From: Prauserella shujinwangii
GTDB lineage: Bacteria; Actinomycetota; Actinomycetes; Mycobacteriales; Pseudonocardiaceae
Length of the DNA stretch: 64,000 bases
Assembly: GCF_003001955.1 (NCBI RefSeq)
Contig: NZ_PVNH01000002.1
Span: forward strand, 62,001-126,000
Reading direction: 5' to 3'
Every line of letters begins with the position of its first letter. The first letter of the stretch is position 1. This document shows, in pieces, positions 54,923-64,000 of this stretch. Made by a program: the position numbers and the translations under genes. The notes under the pieces were generated by a model. That model ran no database searches. It saw nothing but the letters and a program-made list of their open reading frames with translations, and had not been told where the DNA came from.

Positions 54923-56530
54923 GTGCGTCAACGCAGATCGCTCGCCGCGGTGGTGACCGCCGCCGCGCTGTGCTTACCCGGGTTCGCGGCGGCAGCCGAA
55001 CCGGGCGAGCAGGCCGGCCCCACCGGACACCAGCCGGAACGGCAGCTCACCGACGTGATTCCCGCCCCCGTCGAGGCCGAGCCCGACCCGAGGGCCGACT
55101 ACCGGCTCACCCCGTTCACCGTCATCCGTACCCAGCCGGGCTCGGCCGAGGCCAGGCAGGTCGGCACGTATCTCGCCGAGACCCTGCGCCCGGCGACCGG
55201 CTACCACCTGCCCGTCGTGTCCTGGCACCGCCCGGTGCCGCGGGAGATCTCGCTGCTGCTCGGCAAGGCCGACCCGCGGATCGGCGACGAGGGGTACCAG
55301 CTCGACGTCGCCCGCCACCGCGTGACCATCCGCGCCAACACGGCGGCCGGCCTGTTCGCGGGCACGCAGACGCTGCGCCAGCTGCTCCCCGCCGAGATCG
55401 AGGCCGACCGGACCCAGCGGCGGTCGTGGACCGTGCCTGGCGGCCGGATCGTCGACTACCCGCGGTTCCCCTACCGGGGCGCGATGCTCGACCTCGCCCG
55501 GCACTTCCACACGCCCGACGAGGTCAAGGCCTACATCGACGAGCTCGCCCAGTACAAGGTCAACCACCTGCACCTGCACCTCACCGACGACCAGGGCTGG
55601 CGCATCCAGATCGACAGCTGGCCCCGGCTGACCACGGTGGGCGGCGGGCCCGGCACCGGCGTGGACGGCGTGGGTGGTGGCTACCTCACCAAGGCCGAGT
55701 ACGCCGACCTGGTCTCCTACGCGCAGTCGCGGTTCATCACGATCGTTCCGGAGATCGACATGCCGGGACACACGAACTCGGCGCTGTCCACCTACGCCGA
55801 GCTCAACTGCGACGGCGTGGCACCGCCGCCGCGCACCGACATCGAGGTCGGCTACAGCTCGCTGTGCATCGACAAGGAGCTGACGTACACCTTCGTGGAG
55901 GACGTGATCCGCGAGGTCGCCGCGATGACGCCGGGACCGTACCTGCACATCGGTGGCGACGAGGCGCACGCGACCACGGACGAGGACTACCAGAAGTTCA
56001 TGGACCGCGTGCTGCCGATGGTCTACAAGTACGGCAAGCGGCCCTTCGGCTGGAACGAGATCGCCAAGGTCTCGCCTCCCACGTCGGCCGTGCCGCAGTA
56101 CTGGGGCACGACCAACACGAACGCCGAGCTCGCCGAGGCCGCCGCACGCGGGCACAAGATCCTCATGTCCCCTGCCAACAAGGCGTACCTCGACATGAAG
56201 TACGACGAGAGCACGCCGCTCGGGCTGTCGTGGGCCGGCTACACCGAGATCGACGACGCCTACGACTGGAACCCGGGCAACCACGTCGACGGCGTCGGCG
56301 AGGACTCGGTACTCGGCGTCGAGGCCCCGCTGTGGTCGGAGACCCTGCGCGACCTCGACGACATCGAGTACATGGCGTTCCCCCGGCTGCCCGCGATCGC
56401 GGAGCTCGGCTGGTCGCCGTGGTCGACGCACGACTGGGCGTCGTTCCGGGAACGGCTCGCCGAGCAGGGCCCGCGCTGGGAGCTGCGCGGCGTCGACTTC
56501 TACCGCTCGCCCCTGGTGGACTGGAAGTAG
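54923..56530 (+). CDS. Secreted beta-N-acetylhexosaminidase (GH20)
   Basis: A 535-residue exported glycosidase. The signal peptide (RRSLAAVVTAAALCLPGFAA) ends near residue 25. A GH20b domain follows (~40-170), then the catalytic barrel: FPYRGAMLDLARHFHTPDEV, NHLHLHLTDDQGWRIQIDSW, EIDMPGHTNSAL and the catalytic Asp-Glu pair in LHIGGDEAHATTDEDY, then GVEAPLWSETL. It removes GlcNAc from chitooligosaccharides or wall fragments. GTG 54923 follows AGGAGG by 6 nt. A dre site upstream suggests DasR control. Confidence 0.93.
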   Translation: MRQRRSLAAVVTAAALCLPGFAAAAEPGEQAGPTGHQPERQLTDVIPAPVEAEPDPRADYRLTPFTVIRTQPGSAEARQVGTYLAETLRPATGYHLPVVSWHRPVPREISLLLGKADPRIGDEGYQLDVARHRVTIRANTAAGLFAGTQTLRQLLPAEIEADRTQRRSWTVPGGRIVDYPRFPYRGAMLDLARHFHTPDEVKAYIDELAQYKVNHLHLHLTDDQGWRIQIDSWPRLTTVGGGPGTGVDGVGGGYLTKAEYADLVSYAQSRFITIVPEIDMPGHTNSALSTYAELNCDGVAPPPRTDIEVGYSSLCIDKELTYTFVEDVIREVAAMTPGPYLHIGGDEAHATTDEDYQKFMDRVLPMVYKYGKRPFGWNEIAKVSPPTSAVPQYWGTTNTNAELAEAAARGHKILMSPANKAYLDMKYDESTPLGLSWAGYTEIDDAYDWNPGNHVDGVGEDSVLGVEAPLWSETLRDLDDIEYMAFPRLPAIAELGWSPWSTHDWASFRERLAEQGPRWELRGVDFYRSPLVDWK

Positions 56531-56544
56531 CCGACCGCGTGGGG

Positions 56545-56590
56545 CTCGTGAGTGAGGAACGTTGTTCTAACCACGCTCCTCACTCACGAG
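56545..56590. repeat. Palindrome family A, copy 5
   Basis: A 46-bp inverted repeat with 18-nt arms (one mismatch) beginning CTCGTGAGTGAGGAACGT around TGTTCTAACC. It lies between the convergent hexosaminidase and DUF779 genes. Its right arm encodes the last codons and TGA stop of the DUF779 gene. Confidence 0.92.
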
Positions 56591-56962
56591 TCCCGTCCAG
56601 CTCGGCCAGCTCGTCGTCGGTGAGCAGCCGGGACCGGATCAGGAAGCGCACCCCTTCCGGTGCCTCCAGCGAGAACCCGCTGCCCCGGCCGGGCACGACG
56701 TCGATCGTCAGGTGGGTGTGCCGCCAGTACTCGAACTGCGGGCCCGACATCCACACCGGCACGTCCCCGGCCCCCTCGACCGGCAGGTCGCCGAGGTGCA
56801 CGTCGCTCGCACCGACGCGGAACTCCCCCGCCGGGTAGCACATCGGCGCGCTGCCGTCGCAGCAGCCGCCCGACTGGTGGAACATCACCGGCCCGTGCTC
56901 GGCGGAGAGCCGCCGCAGCAGCTCCGCGGCGGCCTCCGTGAGCGCGACCCGACCCGGAGTCA

Positions 56963-56963
<1 letters not shown>
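56580..56963 (-). CDS. DUF779 family protein (aldehyde dehydrogenase partner)
   Basis: A 127-residue protein with the conserved cysteine motif GGCCDGSAPMCYP, then VHLGDLPVEGAGDVPVWMSG, QFEYWRHTHLTIDVVPGRGS and FSLEAPEGVRFLIRSRLLT. DUF779 proteins of unknown function are frequently encoded beside exaC-type aldehyde dehydrogenases, as here; the cysteines suggest a metal or redox role (inference). The ATG at 56963 overlaps the dehydrogenase stop by one base (TGATG). The C-terminal TRE and stop are encoded in palindrome A5. Confidence 0.9.
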
Positions 56964-58486
<1,523 letters not shown>

Positions 58487-58549
58487 CGTCGCTCCAGTCG
58501 GTCCAGCCTCGTTGCCTGGGATTTCGTGGCGGCGAACGTAGAGAAACCG

Positions 58550-58593
58550 ACGTTGCACGTACGTTGCAGCGACGTGAGCGGGCTCACTAGCCT
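58550..58593 (+). promoter_or_regulatory. Direct repeat and promoter between aldehyde dehydrogenase and GAF regulator
   Basis: ACGTTGCA occurs at 58550-58557 and 58561-58568, one helical turn apart. The second copy overlaps a -35 TTGCAG (58564-58569), followed after 18 bp by -10 TAGCCT (58588-58593), 8 nt before the regulator GTG. This is a candidate autoregulatory/activator site. Confidence 0.5.
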
Positions 58594-58601
58594 TTCGAGT
58601 C

Positions 58602-60086
58602 GTGGCAGAGCAGCCTGCGCAGGAGTTGCTGCGCGACCCCGAGTCGTACGCGCGGCTGCTGAAGCACGTCCACGAGGCCGTGCTCTCCGGCGCACCCGCG
58701 CCCCGATCGCCGCGGTCGGTGGTGTCCGAGTCGTGGAACCGCTCGCTGGCCGCCAGCGTCGACCCGGACAGCAACCCGCCGCCCGTGGTCTACGGCGGCG
58801 CCGAGCTCGCCGAGCTGCGCGAGAGCCATCCGCTGGCCCCGGTGCTGCCCATCCTGCGGCGCACGCTGGTGAGCATCGCGGACGACGCCGAGCACATCAT
58901 GATCGTCACCGACGCGGAGGGATACATCCTGTGGCGGGAGGGCGCCACGGATGTCTGCCGCCGTGCCGACCGCGTGCACCTGGCCGAGGGCACGCGCTGG
59001 TCGGAGGACGCCATCGGCACCAACGCGATGGGCACCACGCTCGCCACCGGGAAGCCCGTGCAGATCTACTCGGCCGAGCACCTCGTGCGGACCTACCACG
59101 CGTGGACCTGTGCCGCCGCGCCGCTGCGGGACCCCGAGACGGGCGCGCTGCTCGGCGCCATCGACGTGAGCGGGCCCCTGCGTACGGTCCACCCCGCGAT
59201 GCTGGCGCTCGTCTCCGCCACCGCCGACCTGGCCGAGGGGCACCTGCGTACCGAGCTGGCGGCCCGCGACGAGCGGCTGCGGCGCGCGAACATGCCGCAT
59301 CTGGAGGCGCTGCGCGGCGAACCGGGCGCGCTGCTTTCGGCCACCGGCCGGGTGCTCGCCAGCGAGGCGTGCGGGGCGCTCCCGGCCACCGTGGACGTCC
59401 GGCGGCCGGGTGGCGCGGTGGCGCTGCCGGACGGCCGGATCGGTACCGTCGAACCGCTGCCGGAGGGCTACCTGCTGCGGCTGGACCGCGGCCGTCCCCG
59501 GCAGGTGCCCGTGCCGAGGCTGACGCTGGAGTTCCTCGGTGACGGCGAGCCGATGGCCACCGTGGACGGCAGGGACATCCCGATCACCCTGCGGCACGCC
59601 GAGATCCTCACGTTGCTCGCGCTGCACCCCGAGGGCCTTTCCGCCGAGCGCCTCGCGTTGCAGCTCTACGGCGAAGCGGGCAACCCGGTCACCGTCCGCG
59701 CGGAGCTGCACCGGCTGCGCAACCAGCTCGGCCCCTCGGTGTTCCGGACCCGGCCGTACCGGCTCGCCGCCGACATCGAAGCCGACTTCCTCCGCGTCCG
59801 CTCGGCCCTGCGCGAGGGCGCGGCGCTGGCCGCGGCGCGGGCGTTCGAGGGCCCGCTGCTGCCGAGGTCGGAGGCGCCCGCGATCCACGACGAGCGCGAG
59901 TCGATCACGGCGCTGGTCCGCAGGGTGGCGCTGGAGCACCGGGACCCGGAGGCGCTGTGGGAGTTCTGGGACACCTCCTGCGGCGCCGACGACCTGGAGG
60001 TCGTGGACGCGCTGTGCACCGTCCTGCCGGGGCGGGACCCGCGCCGCGCGCTCGTCGAGACACACCGGGCCCAGCTCGAAGCCTGA
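58602..60086 (+). CDS. GAF-sensor transcriptional regulator (AcoR-like N-terminus, winged-helix C-terminus)
   Basis: A 494-residue regulator. Residues ~35-60 ([18 protein letters not shown]) and the GAF domain (~85-220: [38 protein letters not shown], then [20 protein letters not shown]) match the sensor part of AcoR-type sigma-54 activators. There is no AAA+ or Fis domain. Instead residues ~315-400 form a winged helix ([20 protein letters not shown], then [20 protein letters not shown]) and a helical tail follows. It therefore acts with ordinary sigma factors. Divergent to the aldehyde dehydrogenase-DUF779 operon, its probable target. Confidence 0.85.
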   Translation: MAEQPAQELLRDPESYARLLKHVHEAVLSGAPAPRSPRSVVSESWNRSLAASVDPDSNPPPVVYGGAELAELRESHPLAPVLPILRRTLVSIADDAEHIMIVTDAEGYILWREGATDVCRRADRVHLAEGTRWSEDAIGTNAMGTTLATGKPVQIYSAEHLVRTYHAWTCAAAPLRDPETGALLGAIDVSGPLRTVHPAMLALVSATADLAEGHLRTELAARDERLRRANMPHLEALRGEPGALLSATGRVLASEACGALPATVDVRRPGGAVALPDGRIGTVEPLPEGYLLRLDRGRPRQVPVPRLTLEFLGDGEPMATVDGRDIPITLRHAEILTLLALHPEGLSAERLALQLYGEAGNPVTVRAELHRLRNQLGPSVFRTRPYRLAADIEADFLRVRSALREGAALAAARAFEGPLLPRSEAPAIHDERESITALVRRVALEHRDPEALWEFWDTSCGADDLEVVDALCTVLPGRDPRRALVETHRAQLEA

Positions 60087-60119
60087 GCGCGAACCGGACG
60101 CCCAAGCCCGCCGAACCTC

Positions 60120-60163
60120 TCGTGAGTGGGGAACGTGGTTCTCACCACGTTCCCCACTCACGA
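60120..60163. repeat. Palindrome family A, copy 6 (variant)
   Basis: A perfect 20-bp inverted repeat beginning TCGTGAGTGGGGAACGTGGT with a 4-nt loop TCTC. The centre is nearly symmetric, unlike the other copies. It lies between two co-directional genes (GAF regulator and GDSL hydrolase). Confidence 0.9.
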
Positions 60164-60192
60164 CTGGTGACCAGGCACGCGGCGCGGCGGAT

Positions 60193-60207
60193 GTAGACAC
60201 CGTCTAC
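60193..60207 (+). promoter_or_regulatory. TetR-type dyad upstream of the GDSL hydrolase-TetR operon
   Basis: GTAGAC-ACC-GTCTAC is a perfect 6-bp-arm dyad 51 bp before the hydrolase ATG. It has the form of many TetR operators (TAGAC-N3-GTCTA) and may bind the TetR encoded second in the operon. Confidence 0.55.
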
Positions 60208-60258
60208 CGCCTTCGGGAACAATGTCCGGCAGGTTAACGGTGGACGTCGGAGAGTTGA

Positions 60259-61068
60259 ATGAGATACGAACGCTTCGTCGCGCTGGGCGACAGCTGCACC
60301 GAGGGGCTGGACGACCCGTATCCGGGCAGGCAGCAGTACCGCGGCTGGGCGGACCTGGTGGCGGGCAGGCTCGCGCACGACGAGCCGGGCCTGCGCTACG
60401 CCAACCTCGGGGTGCGCGGCAGGCGGCTCGACCAGATCATCGTCGAGCAGATCCCGACGGCCATCGACCTCAAGCCGGATCTCGTGGCGCTGTTCGGCGG
60501 CGGCAACGACCTGATGACCAGGGCGTGCAACTCCGACGTGGTGGCGACCCGCGTCCGCGCGGCGGTGCGGCTGCTCAGCGACGCCGCCCCGACCGTCGTG
60601 GTGTTCACCCTGAGCGACGTCTCCAGCCGGATGCCGGTCGCCCGCCGGATGCGCGACCGCATCGAGGCGCTCAACGACGCCATCCGCGAGGCAGCCGACA
60701 CCTACGGCGCCGTGCTCGTCGACCTGTGGCCCGACGAGGCGGCGCAGGACCTGCGGTACTTCGGGCCCGACCGGCTGCACCTCGGTGAACACGGCCACCG
60801 CAGGGTGGCCGCGCACATGCTGCGCAGGCTCGACGTGCCGTGCGAGGAGAGCTGGCTGGCCCCGTTGCCGGGCGAGCCGGACGAACCCGGCCTGCTGGCG
60901 CACGCGCGCTGGGTGTGGGGCTGGGTGCTTCCGGTGGCGAGGACCCGGTTCACCAACTACCTGACCGGGCGCTCGTCGGGGGACGGCTACGTGCCGAAAC
61001 GGCCCGATCTCCTGCCGGTTCTCGACGACGAGCGGCGCCCATGGCAGACGATCCCCGGCAGCGCCTGA
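60259..61068 (+). CDS. SGNH/GDSL-type hydrolase
   Basis: A 269-residue esterase-fold protein. Block I is FVALGDSCTEGLDDPYPG (nucleophile Ser in GDS), block II LGVRGRRLDQI (Gly), block III LFGGGNDLM (Asn in GxND), and block V has the Asp-x-x-His as GPDRLHLGEHGHRRVA. No signal peptide, so it is cytoplasmic. It hydrolyses an ester or thioester of unknown type. ATG 60259 follows GGAGAG. Its 3' end overlaps the TetR gene by 28 bp. Confidence 0.92.
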   Translation: MRYERFVALGDSCTEGLDDPYPGRQQYRGWADLVAGRLAHDEPGLRYANLGVRGRRLDQIIVEQIPTAIDLKPDLVALFGGGNDLMTRACNSDVVATRVRAAVRLLSDAAPTVVVFTLSDVSSRMPVARRMRDRIEALNDAIREAADTYGAVLVDLWPDEAAQDLRYFGPDRLHLGEHGHRRVAAHMLRRLDVPCEESWLAPLPGEPDEPGLLAHARWVWGWVLPVARTRFTNYLTGRSSGDGYVPKRPDLLPVLDDERRPWQTIPGSA

Positions 61069-61607
61069 TCGCGAGCGCGACGGCGCTGCTCGCCGACGAG
61101 GGCGTGGAGGCGGTGACCCTGCGCCGGATCGCCCGCGCGGCGGGCGTGTCGCACGGTGCGCCGCTGCGTCACTTCGCCGGCCGCACCGAGCTGCTGTCCG
61201 CCGTGGCGAGCACCGGGTTCGCGGAACTGCGGGCGCGCGGCGAGGACCTGCCCGGGGTCGGGCCGAGGGAGCGCCTGCTGGCGGCGTGCCGCGCGTACGT
61301 GGAGTTCGCACTGGAGAACCCGGCGATGTTCGAGCTGATGTTCCGGCGCGACCTCGTCGACCCCAGGCAGCCCGAACTGTCGCGTGGCACCGGCGCGGTG
61401 CGCGAGCAGTTCGGCGAGCTGGTCGCGCGGGCGCAGGCCGGGGGCTGGCGGGCCGACGCCGACGGCGCGCTGCTCACCGCGTCGCTGTGGGCCGCCGTGC
61501 ACGGGCTCGCGGAGCTGTGGCTGTGCGGCGAGCTGTCGCCCGACCGCATCGACGACACCCTCGACATCACCCTGCAGGCCTACCTGCCCCCGGCCCGCGG
61601 GCAGTGA
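61041..61607 (+). CDS. TetR-family regulator coupled to the GDSL hydrolase
   Basis: A 188-residue regulator. HTH: AVTLRRIARAAGVSHGAPLR, then HFAGRTEL (residues ~25-52). The C-terminal domain of the TetR_C_13/WHG type has YVEFALENPAMFELMFRRDL. It starts inside the preceding hydrolase gene (28-bp overlap), so the two are translationally coupled. The dyad at 60193-60207 is its best candidate operator. The TGA stop sits within a 10-bp palindrome. Confidence 0.9.
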   Translation: MADDPRQRLIASATALLADEGVEAVTLRRIARAAGVSHGAPLRHFAGRTELLSAVASTGFAELRARGEDLPGVGPRERLLAACRAYVEFALENPAMFELMFRRDLVDPRQPELSRGTGAVREQFGELVARAQAGGWRADADGALLTASLWAAVHGLAELWLCGELSPDRIDDTLDITLQAYLPPARGQ

Positions 61608-61623
61608 AGGCCACCTTCACTGC
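61601..61623. terminator. 10-bp perfect hairpin between convergent genes (family D)
   Basis: GCAGTGAAGG (61601-61610) and CCTTCACTGC (61614-61623) pair perfectly around CCA. It covers the TetR stop codon and ends 3 bp before the decarboxylase stop. A short bidirectional terminator is likely; there is no T-tract. Confidence 0.65.
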
Positions 61624-61625
61624 GT

Positions 61626-63053
61626 TCACCGCCGGTCGAGCTCGGCGCGGATGCGGTCCCAGGCGGCGCGGACGTGCCGCCGCTCGGTGGCGGGCGCGCC
61701 GATGGCCAGCCGCAGCATCACCCGGCCGTGCACCCTGGTGTGGCTCAGGTAGAGCTCGCCGGAGTCGTTGAGCCGGTCCAGCAGCGCCAGCGTGGCCTCG
61801 TCGGCCTCCTCCGCACCCAGACCGTTCCACAGTGGACGGAAACACACCAGGCCGAACGGGTGGTGGTCGAGCACCTCGAACCGCTCGTCGGCACGCACCA
61901 GTGCGGCGAACTCGTCGGCGAGCGCGATGCCGAGGCGGACGTGCTCACGCAGGCCCTCGGCGCCGTACCAGCGGATCACCGACCACAGCTTGAGCGCGCG
62001 GAACCGGCGTCCCAGCGGGATCTGCCAGTCGCGGTAGTCGATGACCTCCCCCGAGAGGGTGGCCGCGTTGCGCAGGTACTCCGGCAGCGTGGACAGGGTC
62101 TCGACCAGGGGCACGCGGTCGGCGAACCACAGCACCGAGCAGTCGAAGTTGGTCAGCAACCACTTGTGCGGGTTGGTCACGTAGGAGTCGGCGAACTCCG
62201 CGACGCCGTCGTTGATCCAGCGCCGCTCCGGGCACACCGCGGCCACCCCGGCGTACGCGGCGTCGACGTGCAGCCAGACCCCGTGCTCCCGGCACACCGC
62301 CCCGATCCGCGGCACCGGGTCGATCGCGGTGGTGGAGGTGGTGCCGACCGTCGCGCACACCAGCGTGGGCACGAGGCCGGCCGCGGCGTCCTCGCGGATC
62401 AGCGAATCCAGGTGGCCGGGATCCATCGCGAGCGTGCGCGGGTCGACGTCGACGGAGCGGACCCGGCCGGTGCCGAGGCCCGCGATCCGGCCCGCCCGCT
62501 CCAGCGACGAGTGGGTCTGCGACGACACGTAGATCGCGTGCCTGCCGGGCCCGCCGCCCGCCCGGTGCCGGGCCGCGAGCAGCGCGACGAGGCTCGCGCT
62601 GGACGCGGAGTCCTGGATGACGCCGCCGCCCGCCGCGTCGGTGCGGAAGTGACCCGGCAGGCCGAGGAGTTCGGCGAGCCAGTCGACGACGACGGTCTCC
62701 AGCTCCGTGCACGCCGGGCTGGTCGCCCACACCATGCCCTGCACGCCCAGCCCGGAGGAGAGCAGGTCACCGAGGATCGCGGGGCCGCTGGCGTTGGCCG
62801 GGAAGTAGGCGAAGAAGCTCGGGTGCTGCCAGTGCGTGATCCCCGGCAGCACGATCCGCTCGAGGTCGGCGAGCACCGCGTCGTACGGCTCGCCCTCCTC
62901 CGGCGGGTGGGCGGGCAGCGCGGACCGGACGTCGCCGGGCCCGGCCGGGGACCGCACCGGGCGCGACTCGACCGACGCGAGATAGTCCGCGACCCAGTCG
63001 ACCACCCGCTTGCCGTACGCGCGGAACTCCTCCGGTGTCATGTGCCCGCTCAT
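61626..63053 (-). CDS. Aromatic-L-amino-acid decarboxylase-like PLP enzyme
   Basis: A 475-residue group II PLP decarboxylase. Conserved segments: GITHWQHPSFFAYFPANASG (substrate pocket, HPxFFAYFP), SPACTELETVVVDWLAELLG, SASSASLVALLAARHRAG, VCATVGTTSTTAIDPV, WLHVDAAYAGVAAVCPE, and the PLP lysine in VTNPHKWLLTNFDCS. It should decarboxylate tryptophan, phenylalanine, tyrosine or DOPA to the amine; the exact substrate is not clear. ATG 63053. It is divergent from trpS across a repeat-filled 161-bp gap. Confidence 0.9.
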   Translation of the reverse strand: MSGHMTPEEFRAYGKRVVDWVADYLASVESRPVRSPAGPGDVRSALPAHPPEEGEPYDAVLADLERIVLPGITHWQHPSFFAYFPANASGPAILGDLLSSGLGVQGMVWATSPACTELETVVVDWLAELLGLPGHFRTDAAGGGVIQDSASSASLVALLAARHRAGGGPGRHAIYVSSQTHSSLERAGRIAGLGTGRVRSVDVDPRTLAMDPGHLDSLIREDAAAGLVPTLVCATVGTTSTTAIDPVPRIGAVCREHGVWLHVDAAYAGVAAVCPERRWINDGVAEFADSYVTNPHKWLLTNFDCSVLWFADRVPLVETLSTLPEYLRNAATLSGEVIDYRDWQIPLGRRFRALKLWSVIRWYGAEGLREHVRLGIALADEFAALVRADERFEVLDHHPFGLVCFRPLWNGLGAEEADEATLALLDRLNDSGELYLSHTRVHGRVMLRLAIGAPATERRHVRAAWDRIRAELDRR

Positions 63054-63068
63054 GACCGCACCCTAGCC

Positions 63069-63182
63069 ACGCGTGTCCGCCATCCCTGTACGCGTGTCCG
63101 CTGTCCCTGTACGCGTGTCCGCCATCCATGCGCGTGCCGGCGACGTGGATCGCGGACACGGGTGCGCAACCCGCGGACACGG
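63069..63182. repeat. Three 21-bp tandem repeats plus inverted copies (family F)
   Basis: Three consecutive 21-bp units begin ACGCGTGTCCGC (63069-63089, 63090-63110, 63111-63131). They are followed by two inverted GCGGACACG copies. The last (63162-63182, starting GTGCGCAACCCGCGGACACG) is nearly identical to 43193-43213. It fills the decarboxylase/trpS divergent promoter region. Confidence 0.85.
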
Positions 63183-63201
63183 GCTGCGCGGACGTGACCA
63201 G

Positions 63202-63207
63202 TAGGAT
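63202..63207 (+). promoter_or_regulatory. -10 element for leaderless trpS
   Basis: TAGGAT lies 7 nt before the trpS ATG (63215). There is no Shine-Dalgarno, so the transcript is probably leaderless. Confidence 0.45.
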
Positions 63208-63214
63208 GGCGGGT

Positions 63215-64000
63215 ATGTCACAGCCCGTAACCAAGGTCTCCTTGACCGGCATCAAGCCGACCGGTGAGCCGCACCTGGGCAACCTGATCGGCGCGATCCG
63301 GCCGGCGCTGAAGCTCGCCGAGCAGTACGACTCGCTGTACTTCATCGCCGACTACCACGCCCTCACCACGGTGCGCGACCCGGAGCTGCTCCGGCACTAC
63401 TCGCGCTCGGTGGCGGCGACCTGGATGGCCGTGGGGCTGGACCCGAAGCGCACCACGTTCTACCTCCAGTCGGACGTGCCGGAGGTCTTCGAGCTCACCT
63501 GGGTGCTGTCCTGCGTCACCGGCAAGGGCCTGATGAACCGGGCGCACGCCTACAAGGCCGCGCGCGACCGCAACATCGAGGCGGGCGAGGACCCCGACGC
63601 AGGCGTGAACATGGGCCTGTACAACTACCCGATCCTGATGGCCGTCGACATCCTGATCATGGAGACCGACGTCGTCCCGGTCGGCAAGGACCAGGTGCAG
63701 CACGTCGAGTACGCCGCCGACATCGCGGGCAGCTTCAACCACCTGTACGGCGACGCGTACTCGTTCAAGATCCCACAGGCGATCGTCCCGGACACGGGCA
63801 CCGGCCACACGCTGCCCGGGCTGGACGGCCGCAAGATGAGCAAGTCCTACGACAACACGATTCCGTTGTTCCTGCCGGAGAACAAGCTGAAGAAGCTCGT
63901 TCGCCGTATCCCCACCGACAGCACCCCGGTCGAGGAGCCGAAGGACCCGGACAGCTCCGCGGTCTTCCAGATCCTGGAACAGTTCGCGCCCGAGTCGGCC
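63215..64000 (+). CDS. trpS: Tryptophanyl-tRNA synthetase (3' end beyond the window)
   Basis: The first 262 residues of a class I synthetase. HIGH equivalent PTGEPHLGNLIGAIRPALKL, ATP/Trp pocket YFIADYHALTTVRDPE and NMGLYNYPILMAVDILIMET, VGKDQVQHVEYAADIAG, and the KMSKS loop DGRKMSKSYDNTIPLF. The N-terminus TGIKPTGEPHLGN and the IRPALKLAEQYDSLYFIADY phrase are of the longer proteobacteria-like type rather than the common short TrpRS. A second trpS elsewhere is therefore possible. ATG 63215. Confidence 0.93.
   Translation, partial: MSQPVTKVSLTGIKPTGEPHLGNLIGAIRPALKLAEQYDSLYFIADYHALTTVRDPELLRHYSRSVAATWMAVGLDPKRTTFYLQSDVPEVFELTWVLSCVTGKGLMNRAHAYKAARDRNIEAGEDPDAGVNMGLYNYPILMAVDILIMETDVVPVGKDQVQHVEYAADIAGSFNHLYGDAYSFKIPQAIVPDTGTGHTLPGLDGRKMSKSYDNTIPLFLPENKLKKLVRRIPTDSTPVEEPKDPDSSAVFQILEQFAPESA

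Noticed and set aside
63069-63131. Tandem 21-bp units considered as a CRISPR array
   Set aside because: The units are contiguous with no unique spacers, and no cas genes are present.

Overview
This is a GC-rich actinobacterial chromosome segment, most likely from a member of the Pseudonocardiaceae close to Amycolatopsis. The evidence is the very high G+C, the many GTG starts, the rpfB-ksgA-ispE and glmU-prs-rplY-pth neighbourhoods, F420-type (LLM) and FAAL-type enzymes, many TetR regulators, and families of intergenic palindromes of a kind I associate with Amycolatopsis genomes. Genus-level assignment is inference. No phage, plasmid, IS transposase, CRISPR array or biosynthetic gene cluster is visible.

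The backbone matches a block known in Mycobacterium tuberculosis (Rv1002c to Rv1023), in reverse orientation here: eno, a lytic transglycosylase, mazG, mfd, glmU, prs, rplY, pth, a pks16-like acyl-AMP ligase, ispE, ksgA, rpfB, tatD, metG, pabB, rsmI and pmt. Accessory genes are inserted between these islands.

Layout. 1-13 kb: eno, VOC and TPR proteins, an XRE-cupin regulator divergent from a CPYC flavoprotein, a murein transglycosylase, mazG with a SurA-like lipoprotein, an AbiEi/DUF559-like gene flanked by palindromes, mfd, and a PQQ-type sugar dehydrogenase. 13-18 kb: an amine oxidase with its TetR, a TlpA-CcdA thiol-redox pair, and a fatty-acid desaturase with a FasR-like TetR. 18-25.4 kb: tRNA-Gln, a diguanylate cyclase, glmU-prs, an LLM oxidoreductase, rplY-pth and a DivIVA-like protein. 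25.4-30 kb: the ispE, ABC-F and acyl-AMP ligase run. 30-36 kb: a TetR/MFS divergon, an orphan MetN-like ATPase under a SAM riboswitch plus leader ORF, ksgA and rpfB. 36-49 kb: tatD, metG, a PadR-controlled ABC exporter, a degenerate GH25 protein, a DUF4185 protein, pabB, a quinone oxidoreductase/TetR pair, a secreted beta-rich protein, rsmI and pmt. 49-64 kb: an unusual membrane Ser/Thr kinase, prpE, a BCCT transporter, a DasR-site hexosaminidase, aldehyde dehydrogenase with DUF779 and a GAF regulator, a GDSL hydrolase with TetR, an aromatic amino acid decarboxylase, and the start of trpS.

The most notable non-coding and structural signals are these: (i) a SAM-I/IV-type riboswitch whose closing helix overlaps the Shine-Dalgarno sequence of a 33-codon leader ORF, upstream of a MetN-like ATPase whose active-site motifs are systematically degenerate; (ii) six copies of one 44-50 bp palindrome, two flanking an AbiEi-like gene and several supplying stop codons to neighbouring genes; (iii) several further palindrome families in intergenic gaps; and (iv) operator-like dyads at nearly every TetR, PadR and XRE divergon.
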